A stretch of 64,000 nt of DNA from contig NZ_VFOZ01000001.1 in the NCBI RefSeq assembly GCF_006716425.1, positions 3,720,001 through 3,784,000 on the forward strand, written 5' to 3'. The notes beneath the pieces are model-generated. The model saw only the letters and a program-made list of their open reading frames with translations. It was not told the origin of the DNA and made no database searches. The position numbers and the translations under genes were made by a program. Positions 33,174 to 43,661 of this stretch are shown one piece after another (within the stretch, counting starts at the first letter, position 1; the number at the start of each line of letters is the position of its first letter). The stretch is from Actinoallomurus bryophytorum (GTDB lineage: Bacteria > Actinomycetota > Actinomycetes > Streptosporangiales > Streptosporangiaceae).

Positions 33174-34238
33174 GTGCAATGGAGCCCAAAATTCTTTTTA
33201 ATGGCAATGGGGGCCGAGTTGATCGAGCAACCGAATGTCGGCGGTAAGCGTGGTGCCAGGATCTTGCCGCTTGATAAAGAGACGGCTCGGGCCCAGGTCG
33301 TCCGGTCCTACATTTTTCAGGAACTCGAAGAAGACGCCCGTAACCCAGGCGACCGTTCGGACATTTTTCCGCCGGACGTCGACCGATTCCTGAGGATCGT
33401 CCATACTGTCTCCCGGGCGATCACCTTCAAGGACCACGAGGATTTCTGCAACAGCTGTTACAGGATGTCGTTCGAGAAAATCATCACCAACGCCAGTACA
33501 TATACGGCAGATGCGTATGTTCGGGACGTACTGCTCTTGGAGGGAAAAGTCGCCATACCTCCGGCGAAGAATATAAAAAGCTACGTCTTCGGCTATCCGC
33601 TGCAAACGCAGCGGAACGAAGGCGATATCAGGTATCGCGTCTACCTCAACCCCCGGCCCCAGCACGCGGTCGCCGTCTACCGCGGCCTGCTGGACGGGAA
33701 TCCGCCGATCGTCTGGTCCAAGCTGGCCGACCATGAACTGTTGATCACCTGTCGCGATGCCCTCGTCGTCTACGTCGCAAGCGGCAGTGCGTTGGCGGAA
33801 ATCCTCGCCCGCCTGCGCAGCTACCAGTGGGACAATTCCGACCATTTTTTCGACGAGGTGCCTGTGATGACCAAACCGGCGGACGATTTGGCCGGGGTCG
33901 GCTGGGCCGTGGATCTTCCTATGACCAAGGGCGGTGGACACGTCTACGCGCACTGGGAGGCGAAAGGCGAAGAGTGGCAGCGTGGGCGTCGGTGGATCAT
34001 GGATGGCACAAGCGCTGACGTCAACCTCTCCCACTCCCAGTGGCGGTCGATCTTCGTACTCTCCGCCCTGCGCAAGTCCGCGAAAGGTGATATCTCCGCG
34101 CTGAGGACGGAACTCGCCAGAATCGGCGACGCCGCGGGCCTCGCGCCGCAGGCGATGTTCGCGCGCCCCACAATCGGCCCGGAACTGGTCACCCTGCTGG
34201 AGAACGAACTGTTCCCCGAGGTGACTTCCGGGTCCTGA
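33174..34238 (+). CDS. Unknown protein, possible remote HopA1-family effector-like
   Basis: Up to 354 residues. The middle has a layout I associate with HopA1-type proteins (RYRVYLNPRPQHAVAVYRGL, then KLADHELLITCRDALVVYVA, then VPVMTKP and GVGWAVDLP), but the match is weak and from memory. No signal peptide or membrane helix. The first half is clearly lower in GC than its neighbours (runs such as AAAATTCTTTTTAATGG and AAGAATATAAAAAGC), with rare codons, suggesting acquisition by transfer. Start uncertain: GTG 33174 is the first in frame; ATG 33201 and 33207 follow; an AGGGTGAGG site best fits an out-of-frame ATG at 33179 that would give only 22 codons. Stands alone. Confidence 0.6.
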   Translation: MQWSPKFFLMAMGAELIEQPNVGGKRGARILPLDKETARAQVVRSYIFQELEEDARNPGDRSDIFPPDVDRFLRIVHTVSRAITFKDHEDFCNSCYRMSFEKIITNASTYTADAYVRDVLLLEGKVAIPPAKNIKSYVFGYPLQTQRNEGDIRYRVYLNPRPQHAVAVYRGLLDGNPPIVWSKLADHELLITCRDALVVYVASGSALAEILARLRSYQWDNSDHFFDEVPVMTKPADDLAGVGWAVDLPMTKGGGHVYAHWEAKGEEWQRGRRWIMDGTSADVNLSHSQWRSIFVLSALRKSAKGDISALRTELARIGDAAGLAPQAMFARPTIGPELVTLLENELFPEVTSGS

Positions 34239-34356
34239 GACACGCCCAGGCTGTCGAGGCCGTGCCTCCTGAGCACGACGCGGGCGAAGCACCCGGGTGC
34301 GGTCCTCGGCAGACCGTACGACGCTTAGGGTCGGTCTCATAGTCATGCTGTTGCCG

Positions 34357-34504
34357 TGCGGCGCCGTCCGTGCGGCGCCGTCTGTGCGGCGCCGTCCGTG
34401 CGGCGCCGTCTGTGCGGCGCCGTCCGTGCGGCGCCGTCTGTGCGGCGCCGTCTGTGCGGCGCCGTCTGTGCCGTGCGGCGCCGTCTGTGCCGTGCGGCGC
34501 CGCG
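34357..34504. repeat. 14-bp tandem array (about 10 copies)
   Basis: Eight uninterrupted copies of TGCGGCGCCGTC(C/T)G at 34357-34468, then two more separated by TGCCG. Each unit contains the GGCGCC palindrome. It lies in the 460-nt gap between the HopA1-like gene and the convergent SARP gene, which otherwise holds only the DnaA box and a 15-bp array. Confidence 0.9.
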
Positions 34505-34543
34505 TGGGCCGTGTGACGCCGCCTGGGCGGCGACACCCCGGGG

Positions 34544-34552
34544 TTATCCACA
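34544..34552 (+). other. DnaA box in a GGGGTT/AACCCC hairpin
   Basis: Perfect TTATCCACA consensus, partly inside an inverted repeat GGGGTT-N8-AACCCC. Isolated; no dnaA or dnaN nearby, so not an origin. Confidence 0.4.
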
Positions 34553-34618
34553 GAACCCCGCTCTACTTTCGCCCGCCGCTGTTGTCGCTGGACAATGAGA
34601 GTGGGATGGCACCCCCGG

Positions 34619-34679
34619 GCGGGTGGGCTCCAGGTGGGTGGGCTCCAGGTGGGTGGGCTCCAGACCGGGCAGGCTCCAG
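34619..34679. repeat. 15-bp tandem repeat (3-4 copies)
   Basis: Three copies of (G)(C/T)GGGTGGGCTCCAG and a degenerate fourth (ACCGGGCAGGCTCCAG), immediately 3' of the SARP gene end. Confidence 0.8.
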
Positions 34680-34700
34680 ACCGAGGACGTAGGGGAGGCC

Positions 34701-36281
34701 CTAGGGTCGCAGTTCGCCCAGGCGTTCGGGCGTCGGCAGGCGAGGTGGGGTCGTGCCGTCGATGACGATGAGTACGTCGGACAGGGCGCGTACGGTCGGC
34801 AGCGGGAGGAGACCTGACGTGACGAGGTCCTCCACGGAGCCGAAGTCGCCCGCGGCCCGGCGGCGTGCCACGATCTGCTGTGCCTGGAGCACGGTGACGC
34901 CCGGCAAGGCGGCGAGCGTGTGCTCGGGTACGGCGTTGATGTCGACCAGGCCGCCGTCGTTGAACACCCGCGACAGATCGGGCCGTCCGATGCACAGCTC
35001 GCGTGCGATGTGCGGGTGGTGGTTGAGCAGGGTGAACGCCTGCTCCCTGCGGATCCGCAGCTCCAGCGAGCGCGACGTGTCGTAGTCGGGCCGGGTCTGC
35101 CGGCGTCGCGTGCCGGGCGCGGACAGGAGCAGTGCCGTGTGCACCGACCCGCCGGCCATCGCGACCAGCATCGCCAGGACGGCTATCCATTCCCACCGCG
35201 AGTTCGGATCATCGCTCGTGGTGAAGCCGAAGACGATCATGAGCAGGAAATATCCGGCCGCGGCGAGCCACAGCCACGGGCTGCGGCGACGTGCCGCGAA
35301 GTAGGCGATCACGGCCCAGCTGACGAAGCCGAGACTGATCAGCGGTACCGCGATCGCGATGATCCTGAGCGGCAACGGCCGACGGCGTACCTCGGCCAGG
35401 TGCGTGACCGGGGGCACGTACGGCGCGTAGGGCGCGTACGGCGGCGGGAACGGAGGCGCTGGCGGTGGCGGGGGCGGAGGTGGAGGCGATACGTCGTCCG
35501 GCACCAGGGCGCGGTCGGATCGCAGGATCGACATGTGCAACTGCTGAAGCCGCTCGCCCGGCTCGACACCGAACTCCTCGGTCAGGAACCGCCGCGTGTC
35601 CTGGTACGCGGCCAGGGCCTCCGCCTGCCGGCCACCCCGGTAGAGCGCGAGGATCAGCAGGTAGCGCAGTTGCTCGCGCAGCGGGTACTCCGCGACGAGC
35701 CGGCTCAGTTCGGGTACGAGCCGGTCGTGGTGGCCCAGGTCGAGCTCGATCCGCGTGGCCTCCTCGAACGCGGCCGCCCGGTCGTCGGTCAGCCGCTCAC
35801 GTACGGTGTCGAAGTAGGTGCCGCGCAGTCCGGCCAGGGGCTCCTCGCGCCCCAGCGCGAGCGCGGCCCGCAGGTGGTCCGCGGCGTCGGCGGCGAGGTT
35901 CGCCGCCCGTGCGGTCCGCGCCCGCCCGACCAGATCGTCGAAGACGTGGATGTCGAGGCCGCCGGCCGGCACGTGCAGGGTGTACCCGGCCTCGTCCAGG
36001 GCCAGCAGCTGACCGGGCGTACGCGGGGAGCGGCCGGGCTCGAGAATCCGGCGCAGCCCCGCGACGTATTTCTGAACGACGTTCACGCCGTTCTCCGGCG
36101 GGAATTCGCCCCAGACGGCGTCGATGATCTTCGATGTGGGCGTGGGCCGGTTGGCGTTGAGCAGGAGCACCGCGAGCACGGCGCGCTGTTTGCTCGGCCC
36201 GAGGTCGAGTTCGGTGTCATCCCGCCAGGCGCGCAGCGGCCCGAGGAGCGCAAAGCGCAGAGTACTTCCCGGCACGGTCAC
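34701..36281 (-). CDS. SARP regulator (wHTH-BTAD) fused to membrane and helix-hairpin-helix module
   Basis: 526 residues. OmpR-type winged helix (8-95: LGPSKQRAVLAVLLLNANRP), BTAD domain (about 100-245), a poly-proline linker (SPPPPPPPPPAPPFPPP), two to three transmembrane helices (about 290-375), and a C-terminal region with ARELCIGRPDLS and NDGGLVDINAVPEHTLAALP, a helix-hairpin-helix of ComEA type. SARP proteins activate antibiotic clusters; a membrane-anchored form with an HhH tail is unusual. The same C-terminal module occurs alone at 57280-57987. Start GTG 36281, after GGAAAGGA; the frame to 36494 is unsupported. Confidence 0.85.
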   Translation of the reverse strand: MTVPGSTLRFALLGPLRAWRDDTELDLGPSKQRAVLAVLLLNANRPTPTSKIIDAVWGEFPPENGVNVVQKYVAGLRRILEPGRSPRTPGQLLALDEAGYTLHVPAGGLDIHVFDDLVGRARTARAANLAADAADHLRAALALGREEPLAGLRGTYFDTVRERLTDDRAAAFEEATRIELDLGHHDRLVPELSRLVAEYPLREQLRYLLILALYRGGRQAEALAAYQDTRRFLTEEFGVEPGERLQQLHMSILRSDRALVPDDVSPPPPPPPPPAPPFPPPYAPYAPYVPPVTHLAEVRRRPLPLRIIAIAVPLISLGFVSWAVIAYFAARRRSPWLWLAAAGYFLLMIVFGFTTSDDPNSRWEWIAVLAMLVAMAGGSVHTALLLSAPGTRRRQTRPDYDTSRSLELRIRREQAFTLLNHHPHIARELCIGRPDLSRVFNDGGLVDINAVPEHTLAALPGVTVLQAQQIVARRRAAGDFGSVEDLVTSGLLPLPTVRALSDVLIVIDGTTPPRLPTPERLGELRP

Positions 36282-36534
36282 GAGTGTTCCTTTCCGCGCG
36301 GCGCCCGCGTGAGCTGGGCCGACAGTCGCACGGCAGTCAGAACGCACTGCACGGCAGTCAAAGCGCAATGAGCTACAGCATAACGACAGAGATCCGGCAC
36401 ACGGCTGAAGCAGCATTACTCCCGTAGGCCGATAAAGGCCGCGGACCGATATCCAAACGACGCACCGCCGCGTCTTCCACGAACGGGTCCGCACGCATGT
36501 GAAAAATCAGGAAGCCGGAAGGAAACGCTCCGCC

Positions 36535-37185
36535 ATGTCATACCCCACCCCCACCACCGAACCCGGGGGATACCCGCCCCACCAGGACGGGTACGCCGCG
36601 GCATCACACCGGCGTTCCACCAACGGCCTGGCGATCACGTCATTCGTCCTGGGCATCGCGGGCTTCCTGGTCATCACCATCCCGGTGAACCTCATCCTCG
36701 GCCTGGTCGCCCTGGTGCGCACCCGCCGCAAGGGCGACAAGGGCACCGGCCTGGCCGTCGCCGGCCTCGTGCTCTCGATCCTGTGGGCGGTCGGCCTCGG
36801 GATCGCGGTCACCCAGCTGGCCAAGTCGCCCGAACCCAAGCGGGACGCCACCGGGCAGATCAACACGACTCAGAAGGCGGGACCGGACAAGCTGCGAGTC
36901 GGGGATTGCATCGCGCGTTCGGCCGGCAACGAGGTCACGGACGTCCAGGCACAGCCGTGCAGCACGCCGAACAGCGACAAGGTGTTCGCGCTCTTCAACC
37001 TCCCCGCGCAGGCATGGCCCGGTAACACGGCCGTGCAGTCGCAGGCCCAGAAGGGCTGCACCAAGCGCTACCAGGCCACGCACAAGCGGCCGGGCCAGGT
37101 CGAGCTGACCTTCTTCACCCCGACCAAGACCCGCTGGGCGGTCGGATACCACCGGGTCGTCTGCATGGCGGGCGCCTCCTCGTAA
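36535..37185 (+). CDS. DUF4190 plus septum-formation-type membrane protein
   Basis: 216 residues. A Pro/Tyr-rich N-terminus (PTPTTEPGGYPPHQDGY) is followed by two transmembrane helices of the DUF4190 type (TNGLAITSFVLGIAGFLVIT ... GTGLAVAGLVLSILWAVGLG) and an external ~100-residue domain with four Cys (VGDCIARS, QPCSTP, KGCTKRY, VVCMAG) like the actinobacterial septum-formation/DUF4333 proteins. ATG 36535 follows AAGGAAA at about 11 nt. A cell-envelope role is likely but unproven. A perfect 30-nt palindrome begins six bases after the stop. Confidence 0.82.
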   Translation: MSYPTPTTEPGGYPPHQDGYAAASHRRSTNGLAITSFVLGIAGFLVITIPVNLILGLVALVRTRRKGDKGTGLAVAGLVLSILWAVGLGIAVTQLAKSPEPKRDATGQINTTQKAGPDKLRVGDCIARSAGNEVTDVQAQPCSTPNSDKVFALFNLPAQAWPGNTAVQSQAQKGCTKRYQATHKRPGQVELTFFTPTKTRWAVGYHRVVCMAGASS

Positions 37186-37190
37186 CAGGC

Positions 37191-37220
37191 CCGGCCTGCC
37201 GTGCGCGCACGGCAGGCCGG
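37191..37220 (+). terminator. Perfect 30-nt palindrome (terminator)
   Basis: CCGGCCTGCCGTGCG and its inverse meet without a loop (37191-37220), directly after the DUF4190 gene. Its right arm (GGCAGGCCGG) is the first half of the 20-bp tandem repeat that follows. Confidence 0.7.
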
Positions 37221-37390
37221 TCACCCGTACGGCAGGCCGGTCACCCGTACGGACGGCCGGTCACCCGTACGGCAGGCCGGTCACCCGTACGGCAGGCCGG
37301 TCACCCGTACGGACGGCCGGTCACCCGTACGGACGGCCGGTCACCCATACGGGCCGCCGGTCACCCATACGGGCCGCCGGTCACTCGAAC
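37211..37390. repeat. 20-bp tandem array, nine copies, ending in the prs stop codon
   Basis: Units of GGCAGGCCGGTCACCCGTAC with an exact 20-nt period. Variants GGACGG and GGGCCG replace GGCAGG; two units read CCATAC. The last unit becomes GGTCACTCGAAC, the end of prs. The array fills the whole gap between convergent genes. Confidence 0.95.
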
Positions 37391-38313
37391 AGGACGCTGA
37401 TGCTCTCGCGGCGGTGGATGCGGCCGATCGCCTCGGCGAACAACGGGGCGACCGAGACCGTCTCGACCTTCTCCGACAGCGTGACCGGCTGGTTCTCCAC
37501 GGTGTCGGTGACGTACAGGCGCTCGATCGGGCTGGCGTCCAGGCGCTGCATCGACTTGCCGGTGAACACCCCGTGTGTCACCGCCGCGCGTACGCTGCGC
37601 GCGCCGCGGTGGATGACCTCCTCCGCGACCTCGACGAGGGTGCCGGCGGTGATGGTGAAGTCGTCCACGATCACGGCGTCGCGGCCCTCGACGTCACCGA
37701 TCAGGTCGATGACGCGTGCCGTCTCGCTGTGGTCGACGCGTTCTTTGTCGGCGATGGCGAGGGGCGCGCCGAGCCGGGTGGCGAACTTCCGCGCCTGCTT
37801 GGCGAAGCCCACGTCGGGTGAGACGACGACGAGACTGTCGGCGTCGCCGATCGCCTCGGCGAGCAGCGGCAGGGCGTACAGGTCATCGACGGGCAGGGTG
37901 AAGAAGCCCTGGATCTGCGGCGCGTGCAGGTCCATGGTGACGACCCGCGCCGCGCCCGCGACCTCGATCGCCTGCGCGCAGACGCGCGCACGTATGGACA
38001 CGCGAGGCTCGTCCTTCTTGTCGGCCTTGGCGTAGCTGAAGTAGGGCATGAGCACGGTCACCGAGGCGGCGCTCGCACGCTTGAACGCGTCGATCCAGAA
38101 GAGCAGCTCCATGAAGTTGTCGTTGGTCGGGAAGACCGTCGACTGCACGACGTAGACGTGCCGGCCGCGGACGTTCTGCTTGGCCTTGACGAACAGGTTG
38201 CCGTCGGAGAAGCGGATGACCTCGCCCGCTCCGGGCTCGACGCCGAGGTGCCGGCAGATGGCCGCGGTGAGCCGGCGGCTGCCCGATCCGCCGAACACCA
38301 GAAGCTCTTCCAT
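37381..38313 (-). CDS. prs: Ribose-phosphate pyrophosphokinase
   Basis: 310 residues. Makes PRPP from ribose 5-phosphate and ATP for nucleotide, His and Trp synthesis. Visible signatures: ATP/flexible loop FSDGNLFVKAKQNVRGRHVY, metal region MDLHAPQIQGFFTLPVD, and the PRPP-binding loop DAVIVDDFTITAGTLVEVAE (VVDD-type, with IVDD here). ATG 38313 has CGGAGTG upstream. Slightly divergent in sequence from the main actinobacterial prs beside glmU, so this is probably a second copy, possibly tied to a special nucleotide pathway. Its stop codon lies in the tandem array. Confidence 0.92.
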   Translation of the reverse strand: MEELLVFGGSGSRRLTAAICRHLGVEPGAGEVIRFSDGNLFVKAKQNVRGRHVYVVQSTVFPTNDNFMELLFWIDAFKRASAASVTVLMPYFSYAKADKKDEPRVSIRARVCAQAIEVAGAARVVTMDLHAPQIQGFFTLPVDDLYALPLLAEAIGDADSLVVVSPDVGFAKQARKFATRLGAPLAIADKERVDHSETARVIDLIGDVEGRDAVIVDDFTITAGTLVEVAEEVIHRGARSVRAAVTHGVFTGKSMQRLDASPIERLYVTDTVENQPVTLSEKVETVSVAPLFAEAIGRIHRRESISVLFE

Positions 38314-38387
38314 GATCACTCCGAATGAGGACGATGCGGTCAGGCGTTTTGGGCACGTTCTGCCTAACCAGATCATGCCTGATCAGC

Positions 38388-39259
38388 TCAGCTCACAACG
38401 TCCTTGTTGCGGAACCGTCGTACGGCGAGCGCGAGAAGGACGATCGCGTACGACGCGGACAGCGCCATCCCCTTGATCATGCCGGTCCATACCATCTGCG
38501 GTTGCAGCGCGTCGGTCCAGGCGAACTGCCAGTGCGTGGGCAGGAACTCCCGCCAGTGCCCCAGCGCGGTGACCGCGTCGATGATGTTGCTGAGGATCAC
38601 CAGGCCGACCGCACCGCCCACCGCGCCGAGTGGTGAGTCCGTGGTGACCGACAGCAGGAACGCCAGCGCCGCCACGACGAGTTCGGAGACGAGCGTGTAA
38701 CCGACGATGATCAGCATCCGGTTCAGCGCGGTGCCGTTGGCCAGGGCCGTGTCGGTGCCCGGCACCCGCAGGCGCGCCCAGCCGAAGACGTAGATGCCGG
38801 TGATCATCGCCATCACGGGCACGCTGATCACCGCGAGTGCCGCGAGGGACACGGCGACGACCAGTTTCTGCCGCAGCAGCCGCACGCGCGGCACCGGCGA
38901 GGCGAGCAGGTAACGCAGCGACGCCCAGCCGGCCTCGCTGGCCACCGTGTCGCCGCAGAACAGCGCCACCGCGACGACCAGCAGGAAGCCCGCCGACACG
39001 AACAGCGTGAACGCGGTGAAGTTCAGCGCACCCGTCGTCGCGACGGTGACCAGGCCGGGAGTGTTCGGGTCGTTGCCCGAGGGCGAGCCGCCGATCTTGA
39101 AGGCGGCGGCGAGGATCCACGGCAGCAGGAGCAGCACCAGGAACGCGATCCAGGTACGCCGCCGGCGCAGCTGCCGTACGGCCTCGACCCGCAGCGGGAG
39201 CGTCTTGCGCGCGTTGTAGCTCGGGTCTCCGCCCCTGCGGCCGCTCGTCGTGGTGGTGC

Positions 39260-39263
<4 letters not shown>
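38388..39263 (-). CDS. ABC-2-type transporter permease
   Basis: 291 residues with about six transmembrane helices (first at ~37-57, RRRRTWIAFLVLLLLPWILA). Layout of ABC-2 permeases: large external loop after TM1 (KIGGSPSGNDPNTPG), a cluster of polar residues in SEAGWASLRYLLASPVPRVR facing the ATPase, then four more helices. GTG 39263 overlaps the stop of the preceding hydrolase-ATPase gene (GTGA), so it is the membrane partner of that ATPase. The exported substrate is unknown; drugs, lipids or a peptide are possible. Confidence 0.9.
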
Positions 39264-41887
<2,624 letters not shown>

Positions 41888-41893
41888 GACAAG

Positions 41894-41899
41894 ACCCTA
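41894..41899 (-). promoter_or_regulatory. -10 box of leaderless hydrolase-ABC gene
   Basis: TAGGGT on the - strand ends six bases before ATG 41887. Confidence 0.5.
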
Positions 41900-42112
41900 T
41901 TCGCCGTGCCGCGGACCGCCGACGCGGCTCCGGCCGGCACGACACGCCTTTGGTCCGGCTTCTTGGTGACTCATTCGCGCGTGGTGCGATGATCCAGACA
42001 TAGGGTGACTTCTGGCCGGGAACCGTGTAACCCACGGGCTTTCCAGGCAGGCGGACAACCCGGACCGGGTCGCAATCGTCCTCCCTTTGAGGACGACAGA
42101 ACGGAGGCCACG

Positions 42113-42655
42113 ATGCGAGCCGCGCGGCGCCCCCACGCACGGCCCGGACTGATCGCGGTAGTGATCGCACTCTGGGTGGTGATCGCGGCGATCGCCCTGA
42201 CGGGCACACTGATCGCCGCCTTCTCCCAGGAACACCCCGTACATTTCTCCGCGCCGGTGAAGATCTATCCGGTCACGCAGGAGATCCCGGGTCCGCAGTG
42301 CCCACCGGGCGTCCAGGGCGCGATCGGACAGGGCCCATCCGGTCCGACCTGCTACCAGCTGACCGTCGGCATCACGATCAAGCGGGTCAACGACATGCAC
42401 GTCGAGCGCGTCGCGAACGGTGAGTACGCCGTGTCGCTCAGCCTGATCCCGGCCGACAGCAAGGCGCTGACCCGCCTGACCCGCAGCGCCGGTGGCCGGC
42501 CGTACGCGCTGACCGTACGGGACCAGGTCGTCGCCGCTCCGCGGGTGGACGGCCCGATCACCAAGGGCCGCATCCTGATCAGCGGCCACCTCACCCGCGC
42601 CGGCGCGAACGTCATCCTGAACCGCCTCAAGGGCCGGGCGGTCCAGTCGGCCTGA
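42113..42655 (+). CDS. Orphan SecD-P1-head-like membrane protein
   Basis: 180 residues: one N-terminal transmembrane helix (LIAVVIALWVVIAAIALTGT) and an external domain. The domain carries the SecDF P1-head pattern: EYAVSLSLIPADSKALTRLT, ALTVRDQVVAAPRVDG, ILISGHLTRAGANVILNRL. True SecD is a 12-TM or 6-TM export motor; only the sensor-like head is kept here, with two Cys (QCPPG, TCYQL) that may pair. It probably does not translocate proteins itself; a chaperone or accessory role outside the membrane is a guess. ATG 42113 follows ACGGAGG. Confidence 0.75.
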   Translation: MRAARRPHARPGLIAVVIALWVVIAAIALTGTLIAAFSQEHPVHFSAPVKIYPVTQEIPGPQCPPGVQGAIGQGPSGPTCYQLTVGITIKRVNDMHVERVANGEYAVSLSLIPADSKALTRLTRSAGGRPYALTVRDQVVAAPRVDGPITKGRILISGHLTRAGANVILNRLKGRAVQSA

Positions 42656-42660
42656 GCGGA

Positions 42661-43521
42661 TCAGACAGCCCGGAGCGCGGGCGTCCCCCCGCGTGCCTCG
42701 CGCGCGACCGTGTTGAGCTTGTCCTCGGAGGCGGCGTCGGCGGCGCGGTAGACGATCAGCCGCCGGCCGGCGTCGCCCAGCGGCGTCAGCACGTCGTACG
42801 CGATGGCGAGCGGGCCGACCCGAGGGTGTACCAGCGCCTTCGTCCCCTGGCCGTTCACGTGGACGTCGCGGCGTTCCCACAGCCGGGCGAACTCCTCGCT
42901 GCTCGACCTGAGCCGCTCGACGAGGTCCGCCAGCGCGGTGTCGCCGGGGCGCGCCGCCCAGGCCGCCCGCAGGTCCGCGATGCCCTCGCGGATGACGCGT
43001 TCGCGGTCTCCGTAGAAGTCGGCGAACGCCGGGTGCAGCACGCACAGCAGCAGAGTGTTCCGCTGGTCTTCGGGCAGCTCGGGGAAGTCGAGCATCAGCC
43101 AGGCCATCTCCGGATTCCACGCGACGATGTCGAAGCGGTGGTCGATCACCATGGCCGGCAGCGGGGACAGCGCGCGGACGACAGGAGACAGTGACGCGGC
43201 CTCGGTGCCGGACTGCCGCCTGCCCGCTGACCAGTGCCTGGCCAGGTCGAACAGGTACGCGTGCTCGTCGTCGCTCAGCCGCAGCGCCGTGGACAGCGCG
43301 TCGAGCACGTCCGGCGAGGGCCGCAGGCCACGGCCCTGTTCGAGCCGGATGACGTAGTCGACGCTCACGCCGGCGAGCTCGGCGACCTCCTCCCGGCGCA
43401 GGCCGGGCGTGCGCCGGGTCCGGCGGCGCAGGGGCAGGCCGACGTCCTCCGGAGCGAGCCGCTCCCGCCGCGCCCGCAGGAAGACGGCGAGTTCGTGTGC
43501 AACGTCGACGGTGCCGCTCAT
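42661..43521 (-). CDS. MmyB-like helix-turn-helix regulator
   Basis: 286 residues. N-terminal XRE-type helix-turn-helix (RTPGLRREEVAELAGVSVDY, VIRLEQGRGLRPS) and a C-terminal MmyB/PAS-like ligand domain (AMVIDHRFDIVAWNPEMAWL ... VHVNGQGTKALVHPRVGPLA). This family in actinobacteria usually regulates a divergent oxidoreductase gene, and here the aldo/keto reductase is exactly so placed. ATG 43521 lies seven bases after TAAATT on the - strand, a leaderless arrangement; an earlier frame to 43668 has no support. Confidence 0.9.
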   Translation of the reverse strand: MSGTVDVAHELAVFLRARRERLAPEDVGLPLRRRTRRTPGLRREEVAELAGVSVDYVIRLEQGRGLRPSPDVLDALSTALRLSDDEHAYLFDLARHWSAGRRQSGTEAASLSPVVRALSPLPAMVIDHRFDIVAWNPEMAWLMLDFPELPEDQRNTLLLCVLHPAFADFYGDRERVIREGIADLRAAWAARPGDTALADLVERLRSSSEEFARLWERRDVHVNGQGTKALVHPRVGPLAIAYDVLTPLGDAGRRLIVYRAADAASEDKLNTVAREARGGTPALRAV

Positions 43522-43528
43522 GCGTTCG

Positions 43529-43534
43529 AATTTA
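43529..43534 (-). promoter_or_regulatory. -10 box of the MmyB-like regulator gene
   Basis: TAAATT on the - strand ends seven bases before ATG 43521. Confidence 0.45.
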
Positions 43535-43661
43535 CCTTCACCGCTGCATGGGAGCGCCAGTCCCATGATCGGCCTTCCCTTATGCCGCCCATCGCGTCCG
43601 GCGCAGGCTGATTCGCGACGGCCCGGCCACCACGGCCGGGCGGCTTCTGAGGGAGACGGCT

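Noticed and set aside
33179-33247. 22-codon ORF with the better ribosome site in front of the HopA1-like gene
   Set aside because: Too short to support as a gene; it is noted only because it makes the start of the longer gene uncertain.
34357-34679. Replication origin (DnaA box beside repeats)
   Set aside because: Only one consensus box is present and dnaA, dnaN and a box cluster are absent.
37211-37390. CRISPR array
   Set aside because: Units are contiguous 20-mers with no unique spacers and no cas genes nearby; it is a plain tandem array.
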